From the NCBI RefSeq assembly GCF_004000825.1, contig NZ_BILZ01000058.1:1-36661 (forward strand): a stretch of 36,661 nt of DNA, read 5' to 3'. This DNA is from Paenibacillus kobensis NBRC 15729 (GTDB lineage Bacteria > Bacillota > Bacilli > Paenibacillales > Paenibacillaceae). Both the position numbers and the translations under genes were made by a program. Below, in pieces: positions 29,841-36,661 of the stretch. How positions within the stretch are numbered: position 1 is the first letter of the stretch; every line of letters begins with the position of its first letter. The notes under the pieces are model-generated. The model worked only from the letters and a program-made list of their open reading frames with translations. It had not been told where the DNA came from and did no database searches.

Positions 29841-31127
29841 ATGCAAATTCATGTCATACAGTCCGGCCAATCGCTCTATCAGCTGTCGCAAATGTATGGA
29901 ATTCCTGTCGCAACTATCGCGGAAGCGAATGAAATATCACCGTCCAAGACACTGGTCGTCGGACAAACTTTAGTCATTCCGATCGTCGGATCGTATTACT
30001 GGGTGCAGCCCGGCGATACGTTAACCAGCATTGCCCGGACGCATGGCACAACCGCTCAGCGGCTGGCGGAGGTGAATCAAATTCCGACAGGCGGGACCTT
30101 AACGCCAGGGATGAGACTGTATATTCCGCCGAGACCGCGGCGGGCGGCAGAGATTAATGCGTATGTCGAGCCGCGCGGCAACAGCGTAGCGCCGGCACTT
30201 CTTAATGCATCCCGCGAGGCTGCGCCGCATTTGACGTATCTCGCGCCATTCAGCTTTCAGATCAATCGGGATGGGACGCTGAAACCGCCTCCGCTGGGCG
30301 GTCTCAGGGAAATTGCACGCCAGTCCGGAGCGGTGCTAATGATGGTCGTCACCAATCTGGAGAATGGCCAGTTCAGCGCTGATCTCGGGCGAGTCATCCT
30401 TAATGACGAGCAGGTGCAGAATCGGCTGCTGGACACGGTGATTCGGACGGCTAGGCAGCAGGGATTCCGCGATATTCACTTTGATCTTGAGCATCTTCGT
30501 CCCGAGGACCGCGAGGCGTACAACCGTTTTCTGCGCAAGGCGGCTGACCGCATTCACGGGGAAGGGCTGTTGATCTCGACGGCGCTCGCTCCGAAGACGA
30601 GTGCGACGCAGGCCGGGGAATGGTACACGGCGCACGATTACCACACGCACGGGCAGATCGTGGACTTCGTCGTCATCATGACATACGAATGGGGCTACAG
30701 CGGAGGACCGCCCATGCCGGTGTCTCCGATTGGACCGGTACGGCAGGTACTCGAATATGCGCTGACCGAGATGCCGGCGTCGAAAATTATGATGGGCCAA
30801 AATTTATACGGCTACGATTGGACGCTTCCTTTTGTACAGGGCGGCGCCTACGCCAAGGCGGTCAGTCCGCAGCAGGCGATTGATATTGCTCGCGAACATC
30901 ACGCTGCGATTCTCTATGATACGCAGGCGCAAGCGCCGCATTTTAACTATTGGGACAACAGAGGCAAAGAGCATGTCGTCTGGTTCGAAGATGCTCGTTC
31001 GATTCAGGCGAAGTTCGATCTGCTGAAGGAGCTGGGCTTGCGCGGCATCAGTTACTGGAAGCTGGGCCTCAGCTTCCCGCAGAACTGGCTGTTGATTGAA
31101 GACAATTTTAATGTGACGAAGAAATAG
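29841..31127 (+). CDS. sleL: Spore cortex N-acetylglucosaminidase, SleL/YaaH type
   Basis: 428 residues: two N-terminal LysM repeats (about 2-47 IHVIQSGQSLYQLSQMYGI and 53-95 YWVQPGDTLTSIARTHGT), then a GH18 domain. The catalytic motif is DIHFDLE, with Asp211, Asp215 and general acid Glu217; FVVIMTYEWGY follows. This is the domain plan of SleL/YaaH, which degrades cortex muropeptides during spore germination, LysM giving peptidoglycan binding. There is no signal peptide, as usual for these mother-cell-made spore proteins. GTGGGGAGG precedes the ATG. It shows the organism is a spore former. Confidence 0.92.
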   Translation: MQIHVIQSGQSLYQLSQMYGIPVATIAEANEISPSKTLVVGQTLVIPIVGSYYWVQPGDTLTSIARTHGTTAQRLAEVNQIPTGGTLTPGMRLYIPPRPRRAAEINAYVEPRGNSVAPALLNASREAAPHLTYLAPFSFQINRDGTLKPPPLGGLREIARQSGAVLMMVVTNLENGQFSADLGRVILNDEQVQNRLLDTVIRTARQQGFRDIHFDLEHLRPEDREAYNRFLRKAADRIHGEGLLISTALAPKTSATQAGEWYTAHDYHTHGQIVDFVVIMTYEWGYSGGPPMPVSPIGPVRQVLEYALTEMPASKIMMGQNLYGYDWTLPFVQGGAYAKAVSPQQAIDIAREHHAAILYDTQAQAPHFNYWDNRGKEHVVWFEDARSIQAKFDLLKELGLRGISYWKLGLSFPQNWLLIEDNFNVTKK

Positions 31128-31193
31128 TGCTGTTCAGATGTGCTATTGCGGGGCAACGGCGATATCTCACGGCTATTTGATTGCATTCCATGC

Positions 31194-31199
31194 TATAAT
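31194..31199 (+). promoter_or_regulatory. -10 element of the FAD monooxygenase gene
   Basis: TGC-TATAAT (31191-31199), predicted start near 31206. It supports translation from 31238 rather than from the ATG at 31202. Confidence 0.5.
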
Positions 31200-31237
31200 T
31201 TATGGAAATTCGAACAGTTGTGGAGGCTTATCCCAAA

Positions 31238-32560
31238 ATGTCGCAAAATAGATTGGGGCGGGCGGTCGTCATCGGGGGCAGTATTGCAGGACTGCTTGCG
31301 GCGAGAGTGCTTGCTGACGTATTTAGCGAAGTTATCATAGTCGAGGCGGATGTTGCCCCGGAAGGTTCGACGCCTCGGAACAAGGTTCCGCAAAGCCATC
31401 ATTCTCACATCTTGCTTGAACGCGGACAGAAGACTCTGGAAGTCATGTTTCCCGGCATTATGGATGAAATGATTCAGAACGGCAGCATCGTTACCGATTT
31501 TACGGGTGATCTAAAGTGGTTCCATTTCGGGCAGTGGAAGAAGCGGTTCCATAGCGGGATCCGAATGGTACAGCAAACAAGACCATTTATTGAACACCAT
31601 ATTCGCAGGCGGGTAGAGGGGATTCCTAATGTAGCGTTGCAGTATAGTACCCGTGCGGCCGGTGTTGTCCTGTCCGATGACCGGAATACGGTTCAGGGGG
31701 TTCAGGTGCGGAACGAAGCGACGAACGGCGAAGAAACGATCATGGCGGATTTGGTCGTTGAAGCAAGCGGAGCGGGCGCTCAAATGCTAAAATGGTTGAA
31801 TTTGGATACGGATGCGAGCGAAGGCGTGCCTATTCAATTATTTTATGCAACCCGCTTTTATAGAACGGATGGGGTTGACCGCGGATGGACGAATCTGATG
31901 ATATCGGCTCAACTGCCGGAACTGCCTTATGCAGGGGTAGTCATCCCTTTCGAAAACCAACAAATTGGCGTTACGCTCGGAGGATACTTGAAAGGGCCTC
32001 CCCGTACGGATGAGGAATTCGAACAGATTGCGAAGAGTCTTCCTCAACCGGATATCTACCATTTTGTTCAAAATGCCACCCCGATCAGCGATCTAAAAAT
32101 TTATAAAATTTCCTCTCAATCCAGGAAGCGGAAGGATATCATCAATAAGCTTCCTAAACGTATCATCATGATCGGGGATTCGTATTGCCGGTTCGACCCG
32201 CTGTACGGCCAAGGCATGACGGTAGCGGCGATGGAGGCGGAACTCCTTCATGTGATGCTTAGCCGTAACTTAACCGACAAAACGATGGATTCGGCCATAA
32301 GAGACTATTGGAGTATGCTGCCTGCACTTACCGACGACCCTTGGAACATGGCTCTCGTCGAAGCCTATAGACATCCGGGCATAACCGGAGCAAGGCCCTT
32401 CGGGATCGGGCTGCAAAAGTGGTTCACCAAGAAAATATATCAAGCATCCGCCCATGACAGTTCGGTCTATTTGCGGTTAGCGCAAGTGATGAATTTGACT
32501 CGTCCCTCCAGCGTATTCTTTAAACCCTCTATGTTGAGGAAGATTATTCGAAAGACCTGA
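31238..32560 (+). CDS. FAD-dependent oxidoreductase / aromatic-ring-type monooxygenase
   Basis: 440 residues. The N-terminal dinucleotide fold is AVVIGGSIAGLLAARVLAD, with the acidic end of strand two in IIVEAD. A late FAD motif GDSYCRFDPLYGQGMTVA matches the GD...P.GQG signature of the UbiH/PHBH-like group. The middle sheet presumably binds the substrate. Relatives hydroxylate aromatic or polyketide-like compounds using NAD(P)H and oxygen, and some reduce double bonds. The substrate here is unknown and no biosynthetic cluster is adjacent. GGAGG is 11 bases before the ATG. It forms its own transcription unit with a terminator at 32587. Confidence 0.88.
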   Translation: MSQNRLGRAVVIGGSIAGLLAARVLADVFSEVIIVEADVAPEGSTPRNKVPQSHHSHILLERGQKTLEVMFPGIMDEMIQNGSIVTDFTGDLKWFHFGQWKKRFHSGIRMVQQTRPFIEHHIRRRVEGIPNVALQYSTRAAGVVLSDDRNTVQGVQVRNEATNGEETIMADLVVEASGAGAQMLKWLNLDTDASEGVPIQLFYATRFYRTDGVDRGWTNLMISAQLPELPYAGVVIPFENQQIGVTLGGYLKGPPRTDEEFEQIAKSLPQPDIYHFVQNATPISDLKIYKISSQSRKRKDIINKLPKRIIMIGDSYCRFDPLYGQGMTVAAMEAELLHVMLSRNLTDKTMDSAIRDYWSMLPALTDDPWNMALVEAYRHPGITGARPFGIGLQKWFTKKIYQASAHDSSVYLRLAQVMNLTRPSSVFFKPSMLRKIIRKT

Positions 32561-32586
32561 TCGGCCGAACTTGCTAAATTCATATG

Positions 32587-32616
32587 AATCCACTGCCTCA
32601 TGAGGCAGTGGATTTG
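32587..32616 (+). terminator. Terminator of the FAD monooxygenase gene
   Basis: AATCCACTGCC and GGCAGTGGATT pair around TCATGA, followed by TGTTTATTTT. Confidence 0.85.
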
Positions 32617-32760
32617 TTTATTTTGAGTGAATGCTTCCGCAGGAGCATACATATGTAACTGTCGAAAAAACGATAAAAAAGGGAAAAATTAACGAAGTTT
32701 AATAGTCCTTTGGGAAATTCTATCTTATAATAGAGCAAAAGAACTAGGAGTCGGAGTGCC

Positions 32761-33273
32761 ATGTACGAATCGTTTAATGTTTGCTCAACGGAGATGTATC
32801 AACGTAAGTATATGGACTTTTTATTAACCTATTATGAGGATTTGAGGCTGCCGTACTCGTTTCCGATTGCGTTCGGGTTTATCGCGAGCCCAGTCCTGTT
32901 AGGGGAGGAGTGTTTCCTTTGCTTAGATGAAGAGGGGGATGCTATCGGGGCATTCAGCTATATACATGGCACTGGCGAAGAAAATTACAAGGATCGACAT
33001 ATCGTACAGCTGCAGGTAGCCTATCTGAAGCCATCGTATCGATGCACGACACTGTTTCTTCAAGGACTGCAGACACTCGCGGAGCATCTGAACGAGCTTA
33101 ATGAAGAGGTGCAAGAGCTCGTCTTTTGGACAGAAACGGATGGGGATTCGACAAGGCTGTTCGATAAGTTCGCCCTGCGGACAAGCATAGGGGAGTCGGT
33201 CATCGAATACAGGGTTACATTGCCGTTGCTAAATGCCTACTTGGCCAAGTTCACGCGCAGGGCGCAGGTGTGA
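32761..33273 (+). CDS. GNAT-fold-like protein 1 of a GNAT-GNAT-peptide operon
   Basis: A 170-residue soluble protein. The centre has IVQLQVAYLKPSYRCTTLFLQG, resembling the strand-4/motif-A region of GNAT acyltransferases, preceded by a strand with a polar turn (CFLCLDEEGDAIGAFSYI) as in GNAT beta-2/beta-3. The acetyl-CoA loop is poorly conserved. It shares the same layout with the next gene, so the two are paralogues. The ATG follows AGGAGTCGGAG. A TATAAT at 32726-32731 is the likely -10. It may acylate an amine, and the small peptide at the end of the operon is a possible acceptor. This is inference from fold-like patterns only. Confidence 0.65.
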   Translation: MYESFNVCSTEMYQRKYMDFLLTYYEDLRLPYSFPIAFGFIASPVLLGEECFLCLDEEGDAIGAFSYIHGTGEENYKDRHIVQLQVAYLKPSYRCTTLFLQGLQTLAEHLNELNEEVQELVFWTETDGDSTRLFDKFALRTSIGESVIEYRVTLPLLNAYLAKFTRRAQV

Positions 33274-33310
33274 CCAATACATATCAGTCAGCCAAGAAGG
33301 GGGAGCAGCA

Positions 33311-33805
33311 GTGAGTCGTCTCTACGCAACATCATGCAGGCATGATCGGGATTATGCGAGGTTTGTCAGCTATTTTATTGCGCAAAGCCATCAATTCGAT
33401 GACCAGTATACGTTTCACGAAGCGGTAGCTCACTTGATGATTTCCCTGCATAATAGCCGTGTCATGCTATTCGATGACGAGAACGGCAGGCTGCAGGCGT
33501 TCATCCTATACCGGTATGAGGAAGGCGATAATACGGTATTCATTGATTCGGCGATTGTAACGCCTGAGTATCGAAGCAGCTTGGAGTTCTATAGAGGGTT
33601 CGGAGTCTGGGCGCGTCATGTTATGAACGAGCGAAGCGACCTATCCAGGGTACGGCTTCACGTACAGGCGGATCATACCTATCTCAACAAGCTGTACGCG
33701 AAGTTTGCGAAACCCGTTGGCGAGCGGGAAAACAACGGCCGCGCAGAGCGGATATATGAGACGTCGTTCGATGAATTGCTGCGGTATTTGCGAGTCGATG
33801 CATAG
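33311..33805 (+). CDS. GNAT-fold-like protein 2 of the same operon
   Basis: A 164-residue soluble protein with VFIDSAIVTPEYRSSLEFYRGFG aligning with the motif-A region of its upstream paralogue. A middle strand, MLFDDENGRLQAFILYRYE, also matches. The start is GTG 33311 with GGGGGAG seven bases upstream; the longer frame overlaps the first gene out of phase. It lies 37 bases after that gene and 52 bases before a 39-residue peptide gene with a strong ribosome site. Distinct family names are not certain: remote GNAT similarity is my reading of conserved strand patterns. Confidence 0.65.
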   Translation: MSRLYATSCRHDRDYARFVSYFIAQSHQFDDQYTFHEAVAHLMISLHNSRVMLFDDENGRLQAFILYRYEEGDNTVFIDSAIVTPEYRSSLEFYRGFGVWARHVMNERSDLSRVRLHVQADHTYLNKLYAKFAKPVGERENNGRAERIYETSFDELLRYLRVDA

Positions 33806-33857
33806 GCGGAAGCCATTGTACCCAACGTCTGATACTAAGACAAGGAGGTGAACAACA

Positions 33858-33977
33858 ATGTACCCAGGTAAACCATCTGTAAAAGATATCGTAAAAGGCT
33901 CCGGTTTCGGCAAAATCGTTCTTGACGCTCTGAAAGCGAGCGAGCAAGTACGTACTTCCGCAGCAGCAGCGAAATAA
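33858..33977 (+). CDS. Small peptide, 39 residues (possible modified peptide precursor)
   Basis: ATG 33858, with a near-perfect AAGGAGGTGA seven bases upstream, encodes MYPGKPSVKDIVKGSGFGK followed by IVLDALKASEQVRTSAAAAK. It is cationic, has no cysteine, and residues about 18-34 could form an amphipathic helix. The run of alanines ending in lysine is unusual. The gene is followed by an intrinsic terminator and closes the operon with two GNAT-like proteins. It may be a precursor that those enzymes acylate at lysines, or an independent signal or antimicrobial peptide. No leader cleavage motif such as a double glycine is clear. Confidence 0.65.
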   Translation: MYPGKPSVKDIVKGSGFGKIVLDALKASEQVRTSAAAAK

Positions 33978-33992
33978 TCCATGCAATCGAAG

Positions 33993-34041
33993 AAGGGCTG
34001 TCACAGAGTCATTGTAAAATGATTTTATGGCAGTCCTTTCT
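33993..34041 (+). terminator. Terminator of the GNAT-peptide operon
   Basis: AAGGGCTGTC (33993-34002) pairs with GGCAGTCCTT (34029-34038) with two wobbles, followed by TTCT. Confidence 0.6.
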
Positions 34042-34063
34042 GTATGCTGCTGGGCTTTACTGC

Positions 34064-34600
34064 TTAAAATAACTTGATTAATTCCAAGTTAGCAAACGTG
34101 CTTTCCGAATGAACCGTGTCTCCGTAGATTCCGCTTATTCCGTTAAACCCTGCTTTTGTCCAAAACCTGATTGCAGGCCAGTTTTTAACGGCGACATTTA
34201 CCCTGATTTTCGTATATCCCTGTTTCTTGAGCTCGGTGCACAATTGACTTTGCGCTTCTTGACCAAAACCAAGGCCCTGTTGTTCCTTACTTATATGCAG
34301 AAAGACAAGATAAGCTGAATCAATTTTGGGATATCCATGATACACGCTTAAAATCCCTATTAATTCATTATCATTCATACGTCTTACTGTAAACAGCCGA
34401 TAATTTTGTTTATTTCCTCCTGGGGGCAAGTCGCCATCTTGAATCCAATGTTCGATTCGCTTTGCATTATATTCATTGCCATCCCACAGGTTAATAGACT
34501 GACTGTCTACATAGAATAGTACCTCTTCGATTTCGTTTTCAGATAATCTACGAAATGCGAGGTTTGTAGATTCCCATCTGTCAGGAAGAACGGATATCAA
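34064..34600 (-). CDS. GNAT family N-acetyltransferase
   Basis: A 178-residue acetyltransferase. The acetyl-CoA site lies in AYLVFLHISKEQQGLGFGQEAQ, matching the R/Q-x-x-G-x-G/A pattern (QGLGFG), with the motif-B region VNVAVKNWPAIRFWTKAGF typical of RimJ/RimL and aminoglycoside-type GNATs. The substrate is not predictable. The TTG start at 34600 has AAGGAG ten bases upstream. It is a single-gene unit, converging with the GNAT-peptide operon to its left. It is a more standard GNAT than the pair at 32761 and 33311. Confidence 0.88.
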   Translation of the reverse strand: MISVLPDRWESTNLAFRRLSENEIEEVLFYVDSQSINLWDGNEYNAKRIEHWIQDGDLPPGGNKQNYRLFTVRRMNDNELIGILSVYHGYPKIDSAYLVFLHISKEQQGLGFGQEAQSQLCTELKKQGYTKIRVNVAVKNWPAIRFWTKAGFNGISGIYGDTVHSESTFANLELIKLF

Positions 34601-34749
34601 TGGGCGACAACTCCTTAGATATTTATCTAATTTAATAATAGTCTAATTTGTTATTTTTGGAAACCGCGGTTTTCGACTCTGCAGGAGTGTGACCTATCTG
34701 ATCGGCAACGTGATGTACACGAGTTAAGAGAGCTGAATAAGCAAGAACG

Positions 34750-34803
34750 AACAAATCGCGGCGTACCCGGTCGAGCATGACCGATGCGCCGCGATTTGTT
34801 TAT
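34750..34803. terminator. Strong bidirectional hairpin between divergent genes
   Basis: AACAAATCGCGGCG (34750-34763) pairs with CGCCGCGATTTGTT (34787-34800), with an inner CGGTC/GACCG stem. It looks like an intrinsic terminator, but no gene on either strand ends here. The surrounding gap 34601-34906 otherwise shows only the promoter of the next gene. Confidence 0.7.
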
Positions 34804-34833
34804 GCAGAACGAAGAAGACGTTGTTTCCAAGCC

Positions 34834-34864
34834 TTGACAAGGTTTGGCACATAAGTTGTATGAT
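34834..34864 (+). promoter_or_regulatory. Possible promoter of the PAP2 phosphatase gene
   Basis: TTGACA (34834-34839) and TATGAT (34859-34864) separated by 19 bases, longer than ideal. Confidence 0.45.
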
Positions 34865-34906
34865 AAAGTTCGGTTCATCATTTAACAATCAAGTGAGGGA
34901 AACCAT

Positions 34907-35473
34907 TTGGATTGGTTGGAGTGGGACTATCGATTATTCAGAAAGATTAATGATGCTGCCGACGATGAAGGGGTTCTCGGCAACCTTTTTGTTAGTGCTG
35001 CCGATCAGGGCGATTATTTTTTTGGTCTTAGCCTCGTCTTCATGTTATTCATTCGCCGGAAGATGGCTCTATATGCAGTATTGGCAGTCGGAACGACCGT
35101 CATGTTCAGTCGAGGGATCGCACAGTTTTATTTCAGAGAACGGCCTTTTGTTGCCCACGATGTGAATCTATTGCTGCCCCACATGGACAGCAACTCTTTT
35201 CCGAGTGATCATGCCGCGGCGGCTTTCGCTATTGCGATGATGTTTGTTCTATTCTCAAGACGGATTGGATGCGTGTTTATAGGATGCGCCGCGATCGTAT
35301 CCTTTTCCCGTATTTGGGTAGGAAAGCATTATCCTACGGATGTTATTGCCGGCACGCTAATAGGTATCGTTCTAACCGTTGTTGTACACCGAATGATGGA
35401 GAAGTATCATATCTATAATCGACTGGTCATCCTATTCAACAGGCTCATGCAGAGAAACAGGGTGGATGACTAG
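34907..35473 (+). CDS. bcrC: Undecaprenyl-diphosphatase, BcrC type (PAP2)
   Basis: A 188-residue membrane phosphatase of the PAP2 group, with about five helices. The three phosphatase motifs are present: FYFRERPF (motif 1), SFPSDHAAA (motif 2, with catalytic His) and SRIWVGKHYPTDV (motif 3, with Arg, His and Asp). It dephosphorylates undecaprenyl diphosphate for recycling of the cell-wall lipid carrier and gives bacitracin tolerance in relatives. The TTG start at 34907 has GAGGGA upstream. It resembles BcrC/YwoA in size and the opening DYRLFRKIND. A terminator follows at 35508. Confidence 0.9.
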   Translation: MDWLEWDYRLFRKINDAADDEGVLGNLFVSAADQGDYFFGLSLVFMLFIRRKMALYAVLAVGTTVMFSRGIAQFYFRERPFVAHDVNLLLPHMDSNSFPSDHAAAAFAIAMMFVLFSRRIGCVFIGCAAIVSFSRIWVGKHYPTDVIAGTLIGIVLTVVVHRMMEKYHIYNRLVILFNRLMQRNRVDD

Positions 35474-35507
35474 TAGTGGTAGATGAATGGAATAGCGTAT
35501 CACTCAG

Positions 35508-35535
35508 ACCCCGATCGAATGTGATCGGGGTTTGT
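35508..35535 (+). terminator. Terminator of the PAP2 gene
   Basis: ACCCCGATC and GATCGGGGT pair around GAATGT, followed by TTGTT. Confidence 0.85.
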
Positions 35536-35622
35536 TATGCTATCAAAACCCAATTCGAGGTAGTGAGGGGGAGCGGCCAAATAATCAAACCAATTTCACA
35601 AATAATTCTATTCCACTGGAAA

Positions 35623-35636
35623 AGAAAGCGCTTTAA
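35623..35636. promoter_or_regulatory. CcpA site (cre) upstream of the GH43 gene
   Basis: AGAAAGCGCTTTAA matches the cre consensus except at its ends. It is centred about 41 bases before the start predicted from TATACT (35659-35664), so CcpA would block the -35 region. This fits catabolite repression of a xylan enzyme. Confidence 0.6.
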
Positions 35637-35757
35637 GCTTGAGTTGATTCACCTGTATTATACTGAAGCAGCGAAGGGAGGGGGCAGTCCGCAACTACGA
35701 TTAAGCCTTATGTTTCGGGTTAGCGAAAACGATTTCTATTAGGAGGAGATTAAAGAA

Positions 35758-36661
35758 TGAAGTTTAAAAAGTTAAGCACGCTCGTATTAGCTTTTGCATT
35801 ACTGCTCAGCTGTTTTCCTCTAGCGTCTGCGTATGCTGCCAATAATGCGCTAGCCAAAACGCCAGGAAATTCGAATCCGCTAATGGACCATAAGCTAGGG
35901 GCGGATCCCTTCTCACTGGTCTATAACGGCAGAGTCTACGTATACATGTCCAGTGATGCGTATGTGTACAACAACGACGGAACGATCAAAGACAATGATT
36001 TCAGCGCATTAAATAAAATCAACGTGATCTCGTCCGCCGATATGGTGAACTGGACGGACCACGGATCGATTCCGGTAGCCGGACTCAATAATGCTAACAA
36101 TGGAGCGGGAATTGCCAAGTGGGCGTCGCTCTCATGGGCACCTTCCGTAGCTCGCAAAACGATAAACGGACAGGATAAGTTTTTCCTTTACTTTGCGAAT
36201 GGCGCATCGGGCATCGGGGTGCTGACCTCCAACTCGCCGGTCGGCCCGTGGTCGGATCCGCTTGGCAAAGCACTCGTCACGGGCAGTACGCCGGGCATGT
36301 CCGGGGTGACGTGGCTGTTCGACCCTGCTGCCTTGGTGGACGATGACGGAACCGGCTATCTGTATATGGGCGGGGGAATACCGAATACGTCGGATGCGGC
36401 GGTCGTTGCGAGTCCGAAGACAGCGCGCGTCATCAAGCTGGGCGCCGATATGATCAGTCTGAACGGCAGCGCCGTCACGATTGACGCGCCGTACATGTTC
36501 GAAGATTCCGGCATTCATAAGTACAACGGCAAATACTATTACTCGTACTGTATCAACTTCTCCGGTACACATCCGGCTGCTTATCCGGCGGGCGAAATCG
36601 GCTATATGGTGAGCAACAGTCCGATGGGGCCATTCACGTATACGGGGCATTTCCTGAAGAA
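35758..36661 (+). CDS. xynD: Secreted GH43 arabinoxylanase, XynD type (3' end outside window)
   Basis: ATG 35758 with AGGAGGAG upstream; the frame is open to the window end. A signal peptide (KFKKLSTLVLAFALLLSCF, cleavage near AYA-AN) precedes a five-bladed-propeller GH43 domain. Family segments include NPLMDHKLGADPFSLVYNG with the first catalytic Asp, WAPSVARKTINGQDKFFLYF, WLFDPAALVDDDGTGYLYMG and the FEDSGIHKYNG acid Glu. The order and sequence closely resemble Bacillus XynD, an arabinoxylan arabinofuranohydrolase that removes arabinose side chains from xylan. A C-terminal carbohydrate-binding module is expected beyond the window. A cre site lies upstream. Confidence 0.92.

Noticed and set aside
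1-36661. CRISPR array, rRNA or ordinary tRNA genes, insertion sequences
   Set aside because: No regularly spaced short repeats, no rRNA or cloverleaf tRNA apart from the tmRNA, and no transposase frame or IS-type terminal inverted repeats were seen. The tRNA-like repeats lack D and anticodon arms.

Overview
The window looks like chromosomal DNA from a spore-forming Firmicute of the Paenibacillus type (Paenibacillaceae). The reasons are the order rnr tail - smpB - ssrA, the strong AGGAGG-type ribosome binding sites with many TTG and GTG starts, a SleL-type spore cortex hydrolase, a YesM/YesN two-component pair next to a CUT1 sugar ABC transporter, YdjO-type cold-inducible proteins, collagen-like FPGPP proteins and secreted GH5 and GH43 polysaccharidases. 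This genus assignment comes from gene families and order, not from a database match.

Layout. 1-2987 is a conserved core: the end of RNase R, a divergent minus-strand pair (38-aa protein plus NlpC/P60 peptidase), smpB, and a complete tmRNA gene (ssrA) with tag GKANTSYAVAA. 2988-23007 is a roughly 20-kb accessory island lying between ssrA and an HNH endonuclease gene. It is built of modules, most of which end, a few bases after a stop codon, in a repeat resembling the 3' end of ssrA (acceptor strand, CCA and terminator). The modules carry: (i) fatty acid desaturase, cold shock protein and YdjO; (ii) a guanine-type purine riboswitch with an EamA exporter; (iii) two exact FNR/CRP-type operators with a DoxX protein and a small Cys4 protein; (iv) an AT-rich orphan plus a second csp-ydjO copy; (v) a DUF2568 fragment, two CBO0543-like membrane proteins and an acyltransferase; (vi) proline dehydrogenase, an AraC regulator, a broken serine hydrolase, DUF2568, DUF1304 and a sugar ABC transporter with its sensor kinase and response regulator.

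23106-36661 follows the HNH gene and looks more ordinary: a secreted copper-amine-oxidase-N/beta-propeller protein, a small secreted protein, a diguanylate cyclase, a collagen-like protein, GH5 endoglucanase with a ricin-type lectin domain, SleL, an FAD monooxygenase, a GNAT-GNAT-peptide operon, a GNAT acetyltransferase, a BcrC-type phosphatase and the start of a XynD-type GH43 enzyme (cut by the window end).

The main point of interest is the ssrA-anchored array. Six repeats (at about 5091, 6553, 7896, 9522, 12287 and 22930) share the ssrA orientation and sit just 3' of a gene, so each module resembles a cassette of gene(s) plus 3' site. The HNH gene follows the last repeat, and a decayed copy of its 5' end follows the first. 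This suggests that ssrA and HNH were once neighbours and that modules accumulated between them by recombination at the tmRNA 3' end. No recombinase is encoded in the window. The riboswitch-controlled exporter, the FNR-controlled DoxX module and the terminator-like hairpins in the csp leaders are separate regulatory observations worth testing.
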